Shown here: positions 18,430 to 27,550 of the stretch, in pieces | How the letters are laid out: each line of letters begins with the position of its first letter | How positions within the stretch are numbered: the first letter of the stretch is position 1 | From: Dechloromonas denitrificans | GTDB taxonomy: Bacteria; Pseudomonadota; Gammaproteobacteria; Burkholderiales; Rhodocyclaceae | Length of the DNA stretch: 64,000 nt | Direction of reading: 5' to 3' | NCBI RefSeq assembly: GCF_020510685.1 | Contig: NZ_CP075185.1 | Coordinates: 2,294,001 to 2,358,000, forward strand | Position numbers and translations under genes: made by a program | The notes under the pieces: generated by a model | What the model saw: only the letters and a program-made list of their open reading frames with translations | Databases searched by the model: none | Told to the model about the DNA's origin: nothing

Positions 18430-18446
18430 CTATTTTACTCAGGTAA
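18422..18446 (-). promoter_or_regulatory. Second IscR type 1-like site over the iscR -35 region
   Basis: Minus-strand sequence from TTACCTGAGTAAAA to TAGTTGACTAA, also 21 of 25 against the type 1 consensus by eye. It lies inside the last codons of cysE and covers the iscR -35 box, giving tandem sites as known at the E. coli iscR promoter. Confidence 0.6.
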
Positions 18447-19177
18447 TTGGGATCGAAGCGATCGGCCGCCAGCACTTCGTTGTCGCACTTGACGCCCTGC
18501 TCTGCCAGCTCCTTGAGCAGCGAGGTCAGGCGACGGTCGGTCTCGGCCGCGTGGTCGAGCAGCGCATGAACGGCCTTGGCCAGCGGATCGTCCTGATCGC
18601 GCCCGACGGCATAGGCGGAGAAACCCATTTTTTCGGCTTGCGCCTGGCGTTGCCGGCTTTGCTCCGAGTTGTCGAGAATCCGCGCCGGATTGCCGACCGC
18701 TGTGGCGCCGGCCGGCATCGGTTTGGTGACGACGGCATTGGAGCCAATCTTGGCGCCGGCGGCGATCGTGATCGGCCCGAGCACTTTGGCGCCGGCCCCG
18801 ACCACCACGCCATTTTCCAGCGTCGGGTGACGCTTGCCCTTGTGCCACGAGGTGCCGCCCAGCGTAACGCCGTGGTAGAGCGTCACGTCGTCGTGGATTT
18901 CGGCTGTTTCGCCGATCACCACGCCCATGCCGTGGTCGATGAAGAAGCGCCGGCCGATGGTGGCTCCCGGGTGGATTTCGATGCCGGTGAAGAAGCGGGC
19001 CAGATGTGCCGTAAAACGTGCCAGCCAGCGCAGCCGGTGGCCCCACAGCCAGTGCGCCAGGCGATGCAGGATCAGGGCATGGATGCCCGGATAGCAGGTG
19101 AGCACCTCCCAGAACGAGCGGGCTGCCGGATCGCGGTCAAAAACCGCACGGATATCCTCACGCAGATACCGGAACAT
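18422..19177 (-). CDS. cysE: Serine O-acetyltransferase
   Basis: 251 residues. Acetylates serine with acetyl-CoA, the committing step of cysteine synthesis. Helical N-terminal domain followed by the left-handed beta-helix of hexapeptide repeats: [53 protein letters not shown] and [21 protein letters not shown]. The catalytic His pair (DHGMG, YHGVT) is present. It is upstream of iscR in the same direction and preceded by its own IscR-type site, so supply of the IscS substrate appears to be tied to Fe-S demand. Confidence 0.95.
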   Translation of the reverse strand: MFRYLREDIRAVFDRDPAARSFWEVLTCYPGIHALILHRLAHWLWGHRLRWLARFTAHLARFFTGIEIHPGATIGRRFFIDHGMGVVIGETAEIHDDVTLYHGVTLGGTSWHKGKRHPTLENGVVVGAGAKVLGPITIAAGAKIGSNAVVTKPMPAGATAVGNPARILDNSEQSRQRQAQAEKMGFSAYAVGRDQDDPLAKAVHALLDHAAETDRRLTSLLKELAEQGVKCDNEVLAADRFDPNYLSKIVD

Positions 19178-19209
19178 GAAGCCAAATCTCCCTTTTCAAA
19201 CGAGGGCGA

Positions 19210-19242
19210 ATTTTAAAATACTCGACTGAATTTGTCAGCTAT
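19210..19242 (-). promoter_or_regulatory. cysE promoter overlapped by an IscR type 1 site
   Basis: The IscR-like site occupies 19218-19242: minus strand ATAGCTGAC, AAATTC, AGTCGAGTAT. I count 24 of 25 matches to the type 1 consensus. A sigma-70 promoter lies over it: -35 CTGACA (19238-19233), 17-base spacer, -10 TAAAAT (19215-19210). A bound IscR would block RNA polymerase. Confidence 0.8.
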
Positions 19243-19319
19243 TTTCCCCTGCGGCGAGCCTAGGTATCTGATTTATAATCGCGCGCCGCGTCGCCAACCC
19301 ACCGTGAGAGCTTTTTTCC

Positions 19320-21086
19320 ATGTCCAGCCGCCTTCTTCCGCTCGTCGCCAGCACTCTGCTGCTGCTCGCTGCCTGCGCCACGCCGCCGCCGGTTTCGGAA
19401 GGCAGCAGCCGCGGCGATTATCGGCACACGCAAAACTATCTTTCCTGGTTGATCGACCGCGAGATGGCGGCCAACGAGATCACCGGCATCAGTATCGCGC
19501 TGGTCGATGATCAGCGGATCGTCTGGCAAAAGGGTTTCGGTTTCGCCGATCGCGAAAACGATATTGCGGCGACGCCGGAGACGGTTTATCGCGCCGGCTC
19601 GATTGCCAAGGTATTTACCGCCGCCGCCACCATGCAGTTGGCCGAACAGGGCAAGATCAACATCGACCAGCCGCTGGCCGCCGCCCTGCCCGAGTTTGCC
19701 ATCAAAACCCGCTTTCCCAATGCCGGGCCGGTCACACCGCGCAACGTGATGAGCCATCATTCCGGGTTGCCTTCCAATTTCCTGCGCGGCATGTTCGTCC
19801 GCGAGCCGGGGCGTTTTGAAACGGTGGTCGACGAACTGCGCGACGAACACCTGACCTTCCCGCCCAATTTCGTCTTTTCCTATTCCAACGTCGGCATGGC
19901 GCTGCTCGGCGCGACGGTCCAGAAAGTCAGCGGCGAACCGTTCAACGATTACATGGAACGCCATTTCTTTCAGCCGCTGGGCATGACCCAGAGCAGCTTC
20001 GCCTCGCGGGCGATTGCCAAGGCCTACGATCACAACCAGGAAGTTGAAGTCTTCTCGTTGCGCGACATGCCGGCCGCCAACCTGCTGAGCAATGTCGTCG
20101 ATCTCGGCCAGTTCATCAAGATGCAGTTCGCCGACGGCAAGGCCGGCGACCGGCAGGTATTGTCCGGCGCCACGGTGCGCGAGATGTTCCGCGTCCAGAA
20201 CAAGGATTTGCCGCTGACTTTTCAGCAATACGTCGGCCTCGGCTGGATGATGAGCGGCATCGAAGTGCCAGGCGGCGGCCCGGTCGCCAGCCATGGCGGC
20301 TCGCTGCCCGATTCGCACAGCATGATGGCGCTGCTGCCGGAGCATAAGCTGGGCGTCGTCGTGCTCTCCAACTCGGCGACCTCGGCGGTTTCCGTTTCGA
20401 AAATCGCCACCGAAGCGCTGCGCCTGATGCTCGAAGCCAAGACCGGCATCCGCCCGGCGCCGACCCCAGTGGTCCGTTCCCCCGAGCGCGCCCCGAACAG
20501 CGAGGAACTGCAATTCTTCAACGGCCATTTCGATACGCTGGTCGGACTGGCCAAGGTTTCCACCGCATCCGGCAAGATCGATGCCGATGCGGTCGGCCAT
20601 CATTTCCAGCTGGTGCCGCACGAAGACGGCTTGCTCACGCTCAAGTACAAGGTCTTCGGCATGGTGCCGGTGCGGGTCGGGGCTTTTGAGGATATCCGCC
20701 TGTCGATTGCCACGGTTAACGGACGGCAGATCGTCGTCGGGCGCATCGGCGGCGAATCGCTGATGTTCGGCGAGAAGCTGACACCAAGCGCCATTCCGGA
20801 AAAATTCCTGCAGCTGATCGGGCGCTACGAAATCATCGACAAGATCGATGGCCCGGCCCCCGACCATATCATCCTCAAGGAAGACGACGGCCTGCTGGTC
20901 GGCGAAATGCGCTTCCCGGAGAAACCCGAACTGCTGTTGCGCATCGGCTTTCAGCCGGTTTCCGAGAACGAGGCGGTGACCGCCGGCCTGGGCAGCGGAC
21001 GCGGCGACACGCTGCGCCTGATCAATGAAGAGAACGAAGAACGGCTGGGTTTTTCCGGCTTCCAGCTACGCAAGAAACTGAACTGA
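19320..21086 (+). CDS. Serine hydrolase of the beta-lactamase/AmpC family, lipoprotein
   Basis: 588 residues. Signal peptide with lipobox LLLLAACAT, so probably membrane-anchored in the periplasm. Class C-type active-site motifs: SxxK as S-I-A-K (Ser about 94), YxN as Y-S-N (Tyr about 188), and HGG (about 325), a variant of the KTG box. A C-terminal part of about 200 residues (from about 385) resembles no enzyme I recognise. Such proteins are esterases, peptidases or D-Ala-acting enzymes rather than resistance beta-lactamases. Only three bases separate it from the acyl carrier protein gene, which hints at an acyl-related role. Confidence 0.85.
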   Translation: MSSRLLPLVASTLLLLAACATPPPVSEGSSRGDYRHTQNYLSWLIDREMAANEITGISIALVDDQRIVWQKGFGFADRENDIAATPETVYRAGSIAKVFTAAATMQLAEQGKINIDQPLAAALPEFAIKTRFPNAGPVTPRNVMSHHSGLPSNFLRGMFVREPGRFETVVDELRDEHLTFPPNFVFSYSNVGMALLGATVQKVSGEPFNDYMERHFFQPLGMTQSSFASRAIAKAYDHNQEVEVFSLRDMPAANLLSNVVDLGQFIKMQFADGKAGDRQVLSGATVREMFRVQNKDLPLTFQQYVGLGWMMSGIEVPGGGPVASHGGSLPDSHSMMALLPEHKLGVVVLSNSATSAVSVSKIATEALRLMLEAKTGIRPAPTPVVRSPERAPNSEELQFFNGHFDTLVGLAKVSTASGKIDADAVGHHFQLVPHEDGLLTLKYKVFGMVPVRVGAFEDIRLSIATVNGRQIVVGRIGGESLMFGEKLTPSAIPEKFLQLIGRYEIIDKIDGPAPDHIILKEDDGLLVGEMRFPEKPELLLRIGFQPVSENEAVTAGLGSGRGDTLRLINEENEERLGFSGFQLRKKLN

Positions 21087-21089
21087 GAC

Positions 21090-21350
21090 ATGGAAACACT
21101 GCACGCGGAACTCAAGGCTTTCATCATCGAAACGATGAATCTCGAAGACATCACGCCGGCCGAGATCGGCAATGACACGGTGCTCTTCGCCGAGGATGGC
21201 CTCGGGCTGGATTCGATCGACGCTCTCGAACTGGTGCTGGCCCTGAAGAAAAAGTATGGAATCGTGCTCGAAGCCAAGGACGCAGGCGCCCGCGAGCACC
21301 TGCGGTCGGTGGCGACGCTGGCAGCACTGATCAGTGAAAGTCGCGGCTGA
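21090..21350 (+). CDS. Acyl carrier protein
   Basis: 86 residues. Four-helix carrier with the phosphopantetheine serine at residue 42 in DGLGLDSIDALELVL. It is not the housekeeping fatty-acid AcpP: it is next to a serine hydrolase and far from the fab cluster. It resembles stand-alone carrier proteins of aryl-polyene or other specialised acyl systems. The end overlaps the convergent dnaE2 stop by 20 bases. Confidence 0.85.
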   Translation: METLHAELKAFIIETMNLEDITPAEIGNDTVLFAEDGLGLDSIDALELVLALKKKYGIVLEAKDAGAREHLRSVATLAALISESRG

Positions 21351-24300
21351 CCGTTTCCAGCCGACCGAGCCAGGCGGAAAGGTCGACCAGCCGCTTGGCC
21401 ACCAGATGCACCACTTCGCCCTCCTTCTGCAACTGTCCATAGACGCCGAGCAAGGCTGAGCCGAGCAGCTCGCGCCGCTGCTTGTCGACGAGTTGCGGAT
21501 GGACGACGACATTGACCAGCCCGCTTTCGTCTTCCAGCGTGACAAAGACGATGCCGGTCGCGGTTCCCGGTCGCTGTCGGCCAACCACGATGCCGGCGGT
21601 GCGGATCAAGGCCCGCTGGCCAGCCGTGCGCAAGCTGGCAGCCATGACGAAGCGGCGCGCCGTGAGATGCTCGCGGAGCAGCGTCAGCGGATGCTCGCGC
21701 AGCGTCAGGCCGAGGCTGCGGTAATCGGCCACCAGATTTTCCCCGGCATTCGGCGCCGCCAGTTCGGCCGTGCTTTCGCGTACCGGCAAGCCGTCGAACA
21801 GATCGCCCTGAAGACATCCTTTATTGGGTGGCGCCGTTCTTTCGACGCTCGCTGCCCAGGCGGCCTGCCGGCGGTGGCCGGCCAGGCTGGCCAGGGCATC
21901 GGCCGCGGCGAGCAGGTCGAGATCGCGCCGGGACAGAGCGGCCCGCGCCGCCAGGTCGGCGACACTGGCAAAAGGCTGTTGCCGGCGATCTGCCGCGGCA
22001 ATGCGTTGGGCGGCCGTTTGGGAAAATCCGCCGATCTCGCGCAGACCGAGACGCACCGCGCCATTTTCGTCGAGCCGGCTGTCCCAGTCGCTGGTCGCGA
22101 CGTCCGGCGGCAGCACCGTGACCCCATGCCGCCGGGCATCCTGGATCAGCATCGATGGCGAATAGAAACCCATCGGCTGGCTGTTCAACAAACCGCACAG
22201 GAAGGCCGCCGGTTCATGGCGCTTCAGCCAGGCCGAAGCATAGACCAGCAAGGCAAAACTGGCGGCGTGCGACTCGGGAAAACCGTATTCGCCGAACCCC
22301 TGGATCTGGGCGATGATCCGCCGGGCAAAGCTTTCCGGCAGGCCATTGGCCGCCATGCCGGCCAGCAGTTTCTGCTCGAAAGGCTCGAGCCCGCCCTTGC
22401 GCTTCCAGGCGGCCATCGCCCGGCGCAACTGATCGGCTTCGCCGGGCGTGAAATCGGCGGCAACGACCGCCAGTTGCATGACCTGTTCCTGAAAGATCGG
22501 CACGCCATATGTGCGGGCCAGCACGGCATCGACGGCCGGCGAAATCTGCTCAATTTTTTCCTTGCCCTGCCGCCGTTTCAGATAGGGATGCACCATGTCG
22601 CCCTGAATCGGCCCCGGCCGGACCAGCGCCACTTCGACCACCAGATCGTAGAAGTTGCGTGGTTGCAGACGCGGCAGCATGGCCATCTGGGCCCGCGACT
22701 CGACCTGGAAGACGCCCATGCTGTCGGCGTGGCAAAGCATTTCGTAGGTGGCCGGGTCTTCCGGCGGAATGGCCTGCAGTGCGAACGGCCGGCCGCGGCG
22801 CTCGCCGACCATGTCGAGCGTCCGGCGAATCGCCGACAACATGCCGAGGGCCAGGACATCGACCTTCATCAGACCCATCGCATCGAGGTCATCCTTATCC
22901 CACTGGATGACGCTGCGCGCTTCCATTGCCGCATTTTCGACCGGCACCAGCCGCGACAACGGCCCGCGCGAAATGACGAAGCCGCCGACATGCTGCGTCA
23001 AGTGGCGGGGAAAACCGCGCAGGGCGGCGGCAATGGCCAGCCATTTCTCGACCCGCGGCGCCGTCGGGTCAAGGCCGAGTTCGGCGAAGCGCTCCGGCAA
23101 TTGTTCGCGCTGGTCCCACCAGGCCAGGGAGGCGGTCAGCGCATTGATCTGGGCGATGCCGAAGCCGAGCGCCCGGCCCGCATCGCGCAAGGCGCCCTTG
23201 GTCCGGTAGGTGATCAGCGCGGCAGCCAGCGCCGCCCGATCGCGGCCGTATTTGCCGTAGATGTACTGGATGACCTCCTCGCGCCGCTCGTGCTCGAAAT
23301 CGACGTCGATATCCGGTGGTTCGCCGCGCTCTTTGGAAACGAAGCGCTCGAACAGCAAGGCCGAGCGGGCCGGGTCGACCTCAGTGACGCCGAGCGCGTA
23401 ACAGACCGCCGAATTGGCCGCCGAGCCCCGCCCCTGGCAGAGGATGTGCTGGCTGCGGGCAAAGCAGACGATGTCGTAGACGGTCAGGAAATAGGCTTCG
23501 TAGTTCATTTCGCCGATCAGGGTCAGCTCGTGCTCGACGCGTTCGCGCACGCTGTCCGGCACGCCATCCGGATAACGCCGCCCCAGGCCGCGCTCGGTTT
23601 CGGCGCGCAGCCAGGAAGCCGGTGTTTCGCCGGCCGGAATGATTTCTTCCGGGTATTCGTAGCGCAGTTCGTCGAGCGAAAAGGTGCATCGGGCGGCGAT
23701 TTTCAGCGTTTCGGCGAGCAGCTCGGGCGGATAGAGACGGGCCAGGCGCAAGCGCGAGCGCAAATGCCGCTCGCCATTCGGATAAAGCGCGTAACCGGCC
23801 TCAAAGACCGTCGTTTTCAGTCGGAGCGCAGTCAGCACATCCTGTACCGGGCGCCGGGAACGCCCATGCATATGCACGTCGCCCGCCGCCACCAGCGGCA
23901 GGCCGCTCGCTGCACCGAGGTCCTGCAGGCATTCCAATCGGGCCGCATCATCCGGGCCGGCGTGGAGTTCGACGGCCAGCCAGGCCCGCCCGGGAAAGCG
24001 CGCCGCCAGCCAGCGCCCATCGTCGAGCGAAGGCGCAGCCCCTGGAACCCAGAGCACCAGACAATCGGGCAACGCACCGCTCGGCGAAATGGCCTCCAGA
24101 TCGTTGCGCTGCAGGGTATAGGCGCCCTTTTCCGCGCGCCGCCGGGCCAGCGTAATGAGCGCCGACAGGTTGCCGTAGCCATGGCGGTTGCCAGCCAGAA
24201 AGACCAGCTTCAGGCCATCCGAAGTCGTCATCTCGCTGCCGATAATGAATTTCAGGCCGGCCGCTTGCGCCGCCAGATGCGCCCGCACGACGCCGGCCAG

Positions 24301-24453
24301 CGAACACTCGTCGGTCAGCGCCAGTGCCTGATAGCCTTGGGCCAGCGCCTTTTTCGCCAACTCATCCGGATGCGAAGCGCCGCGCAGGAAGGTGAAATTG
24401 GAGAGGCAGTGCAGTTCGGCGTAGTCGGGGAGTTGTTCAGCTGAACAGGCCAT
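21331..24453 (-). CDS. dnaE2: Error-prone DNA polymerase III alpha subunit DnaE2/ImuC
   Basis: About 1040 residues from ATG 24453 (MACSAEQLPDYAELHCLSNF), where family similarity starts. The start overlaps imuB by 17 bases. PHP domain at the N-terminus (ELHCLSNFTFLRGASHPDEL), polymerase active-site segment PPDIDVDFEHERREEVIQ, and an OB fold near the C-terminus (ALIRTAGIVVGRQRPGTA). It performs damage-induced mutagenic translesion synthesis together with ImuA and ImuB. It is the last gene of an operon headed by lexA. Confidence 0.95.
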   Translation of the reverse strand: MACSAEQLPDYAELHCLSNFTFLRGASHPDELAKKALAQGYQALALTDECSLAGVVRAHLAAQAAGLKFIIGSEMTTSDGLKLVFLAGNRHGYGNLSALITLARRRAEKGAYTLQRNDLEAISPSGALPDCLVLWVPGAAPSLDDGRWLAARFPGRAWLAVELHAGPDDAARLECLQDLGAASGLPLVAAGDVHMHGRSRRPVQDVLTALRLKTTVFEAGYALYPNGERHLRSRLRLARLYPPELLAETLKIAARCTFSLDELRYEYPEEIIPAGETPASWLRAETERGLGRRYPDGVPDSVRERVEHELTLIGEMNYEAYFLTVYDIVCFARSQHILCQGRGSAANSAVCYALGVTEVDPARSALLFERFVSKERGEPPDIDVDFEHERREEVIQYIYGKYGRDRAALAAALITYRTKGALRDAGRALGFGIAQINALTASLAWWDQREQLPERFAELGLDPTAPRVEKWLAIAAALRGFPRHLTQHVGGFVISRGPLSRLVPVENAAMEARSVIQWDKDDLDAMGLMKVDVLALGMLSAIRRTLDMVGERRGRPFALQAIPPEDPATYEMLCHADSMGVFQVESRAQMAMLPRLQPRNFYDLVVEVALVRPGPIQGDMVHPYLKRRQGKEKIEQISPAVDAVLARTYGVPIFQEQVMQLAVVAADFTPGEADQLRRAMAAWKRKGGLEPFEQKLLAGMAANGLPESFARRIIAQIQGFGEYGFPESHAASFALLVYASAWLKRHEPAAFLCGLLNSQPMGFYSPSMLIQDARRHGVTVLPPDVATSDWDSRLDENGAVRLGLREIGGFSQTAAQRIAAADRRQQPFASVADLAARAALSRRDLDLLAAADALASLAGHRRQAAWAASVERTAPPNKGCLQGDLFDGLPVRESTAELAAPNAGENLVADYRSLGLTLREHPLTLLREHLTARRFVMAASLRTAGQRALIRTAGIVVGRQRPGTATGIVFVTLEDESGLVNVVVHPQLVDKQRRELLGSALLGVYGQLQKEGEVVHLVAKRLVDLSAWLGRLETVSRDFH

Positions 24454-25885
24454 GCAGGTACCATCCTTGCGCATCGCGAAACACCCAGGCCCATTGCCCC
24501 TGCGGGTTGCGAGCCACGAAATAGTCGCGCCGCACATCGCCGGCCGCGGCGGCTTCCCCTTCGTCCCACCAGCCGCTTTCCAGCCGCTCGGCGCGCGACA
24601 GCAGCTTCAGCGGACCATGCCAATGCGGCTGACCGGCCCGTTCGGCCAGCGACTGCGGGGCCGGCAGCAGCCACAGCGGGCGCCGGGGCGGCATGGCGGC
24701 GGCCGGCGGTGGCGACGGCTTGGGCTGGGCAACATCCGCTGCGGCATCGCGGTGCACACTGGCGCACTCCGGCCGGTAATCCGCTTTCTCGCCGAGCATC
24801 TGGACGGCTGCTTCGCCAAGCCGCGCCCGCAGACGCTCAAGGCAAGCCAACGCGCCCTCGCCGACCGGTGCCGCGTCGAACAGATGGGCGCTGGCTCCCG
24901 GCTTGTTCTCGACTTCATCGGCGAGCAGCCGCAAGACCTCAACCGGCGCGGCCAAGTGCAGCCGGGCAAGCTGCTCGCGCAGCAGACGGAGAAAACGCCC
25001 CTCGTCAGCCGCCGGTTCGGCAAAGCGCAGAACCAGCGCAGTGAGCGAGCCATCATCGTGCTTCAGTTGCAGCGTACAGGCGCGGACCAACAGCTGCCGG
25101 CCATGCAGCCAGCCGGCCAGCGCGGCGAACAGTCGCTGTCCGGCGAAGGCCAGCGCCTCGGCACGCTCGACGCGGGCCGGCAGCTCGATTTCAATGGCAA
25201 AGCTTTCGGGAAAAACGAAAGGCTGTTGCGGGTCCGGCAGCTCGCCCCTCGCCCGCAACAGATCGTCGACCGGCTCGCTGCCGATCCGCCGCCGCAAACC
25301 GGCGGCGGGCAAGGCCTGCAGATCGCCGAGATGTTTCAGGCCAAAAGAGGCCAGCCGACTCTGTGCCTCGGCCGGCCAGCCGGGAACGGCGCATGGCAAG
25401 CCGGCCAGCGCCGCCTGCATGGCCGCCGGCTCGCGATAAATGGCGCCGGCTCCGGCCTGTGCCAGCCAGCGCCCGCCGAGCGCGGTCGGCGCCACCGCCC
25501 AGGTGGGCGAATAACACTGTTCGGCACAACCGGCAAGGACCGCGTCGACGATCGGTTCCACGCCGCCGAACAGGCGCAGGCAGCCACCGATTTCCAGCAG
25601 CAAGGTATTCGGTGGCGCCAGACTGAGTGTCGGCGTGAATCGCCCGGCCCAGCAGGCAAGGCTTTCCAGTGCGCCGTTTTCGCGCACCGCTTCCCGCTCG
25701 AAAACGGCCAGGCCGGGCTGCAGGCCGAGCGCCGTCGACAGCTTTTGCCCGCTCTTGACCCCTGCCTCTGCTGCCTGCCGGTCGCAGGCCAGCACCCGTC
25801 CGCGACTGACGACCGCGCTAGGCGACTGCCGCAGCGGCAGGGCCTCGAGCGGTAGCAAGGGAAAGTGAAGGGCCAGCCAGAGCAC
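24437..25885 (-). CDS. imuB: Y-family polymerase-like protein ImuB
   Basis: 482 residues from GTG 25885 ([17 protein letters not shown]) with GGGAG upstream. ImuB resembles Y-family polymerases but lacks the catalytic acidic residues. It serves as the beta-clamp-binding hub of the mutasome. Recognisable parts are VVSRGRVLACDRQAAEAGV, the fingers/palm-like region LEIGGCLRLFGG, and the helix-hairpin-helix region FGLKHLGDLQALPAAGLRRR. Overlaps imuA by 68 bases and dnaE2 by 17. Confidence 0.92.
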   Translation of the reverse strand: MLWLALHFPLLPLEALPLRQSPSAVVSRGRVLACDRQAAEAGVKSGQKLSTALGLQPGLAVFEREAVRENGALESLACWAGRFTPTLSLAPPNTLLLEIGGCLRLFGGVEPIVDAVLAGCAEQCYSPTWAVAPTALGGRWLAQAGAGAIYREPAAMQAALAGLPCAVPGWPAEAQSRLASFGLKHLGDLQALPAAGLRRRIGSEPVDDLLRARGELPDPQQPFVFPESFAIEIELPARVERAEALAFAGQRLFAALAGWLHGRQLLVRACTLQLKHDDGSLTALVLRFAEPAADEGRFLRLLREQLARLHLAAPVEVLRLLADEVENKPGASAHLFDAAPVGEGALACLERLRARLGEAAVQMLGEKADYRPECASVHRDAAADVAQPKPSPPPAAAMPPRRPLWLLPAPQSLAERAGQPHWHGPLKLLSRAERLESGWWDEGEAAAAGDVRRDYFVARNPQGQWAWVFRDAQGWYLHGLFS

Positions 25886-26531
25886 GTGACGATCTCCCGG
25901 GACGGGGCAAAGACAAATTGAGCGGGCGCGCCGCGGGTCGGCCGCGCCGCTTGAGGATCTGCACCGACAAACCGTTTTCACTCGTCGCCAAAGTCAGGCG
26001 CAAAGGCGCCGGCGACGGGACTGCGGCCTGTGTCAGCGGCCGCCACAGGCAGGTAAAAGTGGCCTGACCTTCGGCAGCGACCTGCAAACGCCGCAGCGCC
26101 TGGGCGCCGATACCGGCTTCCGGCCAGACCAGCAGGCCGGCAAAGCCGCCACAGGCGAGCAGTTGTTCGCAGCACCAGGCGGCCTGCTTGCCGGCCTGGA
26201 CGACGACCAGCCGATCGAGAGCCAGCCCGGCCGCCGCCCAGGCCGGTGCATGCGGCAACCACGGCGGGGCAACCAGAGCCAGCCAGCCGCCTTCGGCCGA
26301 TAGCCGCGCCAGAGCCGGCAACAGCAAACTCATTTCGCCGAGACCGCTGCGGTCGATCAGGATTTCCGTAAGGTTGCCACGTGGCCAACCGCCACCCGGC
26401 AATTCGGCATCGAGTTCGGCATGACCACTCGGGATGGCGCTGGTCGGCAGGCTGGCCAGGGTGTCGCCGCGCCAGATATCGCCTCTGGCCAGGACCTCCG
26501 CCAACGTGGCCGGTAACGCCACTGCGCTCAT
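25818..26531 (-). CDS. imuA: Mutasome protein ImuA (RecA-like)
   Basis: 237 residues. ImuA proteins are distant RecA/SulA relatives required for DnaE2-dependent mutagenesis. Typical start ([37 protein letters not shown], split over two strands) with a degenerate nucleotide-binding region lacking a standard GKT/S. Basic C-terminal tail [16 protein letters not shown] overlaps the lexA stop (ATGA), so lexA, imuA, imuB and dnaE2 form one translation-coupled unit. Confidence 0.9.
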   Translation of the reverse strand: MSAVALPATLAEVLARGDIWRGDTLASLPTSAIPSGHAELDAELPGGGWPRGNLTEILIDRSGLGEMSLLLPALARLSAEGGWLALVAPPWLPHAPAWAAAGLALDRLVVVQAGKQAAWCCEQLLACGGFAGLLVWPEAGIGAQALRRLQVAAEGQATFTCLWRPLTQAAVPSPAPLRLTLATSENGLSVQILKRRGRPAARPLNLSLPRPGRSSRALAGPSLSLATARGPAAAAVA

Positions 26532-27133
26532 GACAAGCTGCTGATCGCCCCGCGAATCAAGCCGACGGCAACGCCTTCGATGGCGAAATCGACCTCGGCC
26601 GGATTGACGATGATCGGCTCGTAATCCGGGTTTTCGGCAATCAATTCGATCAGGCCGTTACGCCGCTTCAGGCGCTTGACGGTGACATCCTCGGCCACCC
26701 GGGCGATGACGATCTGGCCGTCGCGCGCCTCGGCGGTTTTATGCACGGCGAGCAGATCGCCATCGAAGATGCCGGCATCGATCATCGACAGGCCACGCAC
26801 CTTGAGCAGGTAATCGGCGCGCGGGCTGAACAACTGGGCATCGAGCGCATAGCGGCCCTGTACATTTTCCACCGCAAGAATCGGCGAACCGGCCGCCACC
26901 ATGCCGATCAACGGCAAGCCAAGCTGCTCGACCAGCCGGATGCCGCGCGCCGAACCGGGTTCGAGGACGATGGCTCCCTTCTTGGCGAGCGCCTTGAGGT
27001 GATCTTCCGCAGCGTTGGGTGAAGCGAAGCCGAAGGCGTGGGAAATCTCCATGCGCGTCGGTGGCGCACCGAGCACTTCCAGCGTGCTCCGGATGAAGTC
27101 GAGAATTTCCTGCTGACGTGGCGTGAGTTTCAT
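26528..27133 (-). CDS. lexA: LexA repressor of the SOS response
   Basis: 201 residues. N-terminal winged helix ([27 protein letters not shown]). Self-cleavage site Ala81-Gly82 in GMVAAGSPI, catalytic Ser116 (GLSMID) and Lys153 (TVKRL). RecA-stimulated cleavage would derepress its own operon. A LexA box lies 26 bases upstream of the start. Some LexA-imu operons carry a second lexA-type gene, so this need not be the only LexA in the genome. Confidence 0.96.
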   Translation of the reverse strand: MKLTPRQQEILDFIRSTLEVLGAPPTRMEISHAFGFASPNAAEDHLKALAKKGAIVLEPGSARGIRLVEQLGLPLIGMVAAGSPILAVENVQGRYALDAQLFSPRADYLLKVRGLSMIDAGIFDGDLLAVHKTAEARDGQIVIARVAEDVTVKRLKRRNGLIELIAENPDYEPIIVNPAEVDFAIEGVAVGLIRGAISSLS

Positions 27134-27158
27134 GGTCTGCTCCGCTAAAAACCTATGG

Positions 27159-27174
27159 CTGTATTTTTGTACAG
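27159..27174. promoter_or_regulatory. LexA box
   Basis: CTGTATTTTTGTACAG, a perfect CTG-N10-CAG SOS box, 26 bases before the lexA start. It would serve autoregulated SOS induction of lexA-imuA-imuB-dnaE2, and it could also affect the divergent gene at 27241. Confidence 0.95.
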
Positions 27175-27240
27175 TATCCGGTTTTTGGCAAGCGGAGAAT
27201 GGGCTAATATCCGGTCATCCTCCGGATTGGAAATCACCGC

Positions 27241-27546
27241 ATGAAATTGCAGCAACTCCCCAACGGCGCCCGCTTCGAATACCAGGGCCGGGTCTTCGTC
27301 AAAACCGGGCCGCTGACCGCCCGCTCGGAAAACGGCGGACAGCAGATCATTCCCCGCTCCGCGACCCTCAAAGCGCTCGACCCTCCGGCCCCGGAACAAA
27401 CTTCCGCCGGGCGCGGCAAGCTGAGCGAAAGCCTTGTCCTCTCGGCCTTCGATACCTTCTACCGGACCTCTACCCGCCTGGTCGATGCAGCGTCCAGACC
27501 GGCACTGGAAGAAGCCCGCGCCCGCTTCCTGGCGGCCCTGCAGTAG
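27241..27546 (+). CDS. Hypothetical protein
   Basis: 101 residues, no family recognised. The N-terminal half is a small strand-rich module (MKLQQLPNGARFEYQGRVFVKTGPL) followed by a proline-rich hinge and a C-terminal amphipathic helix (LVLSAFDTFYRTSTRLV). No signal or membrane segment. It is divergent from lexA, 67 bases from the LexA box, and convergent with dgt, ending four bases from its stop. Codon use is like its neighbours, so it is probably a real gene. Confidence 0.6.
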   Translation: MKLQQLPNGARFEYQGRVFVKTGPLTARSENGGQQIIPRSATLKALDPPAPEQTSAGRGKLSESLVLSAFDTFYRTSTRLVDAASRPALEEARARFLAALQ

Positions 27547-27550
27547 CCGC

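Noticed and set aside
21493..24444. Very long open frame antisense to dnaE2
   Set aside because: It mirrors the codon bias of dnaE2, has low-complexity Arg/Gln/His-rich content and no family motif. It is a shadow of the real gene.
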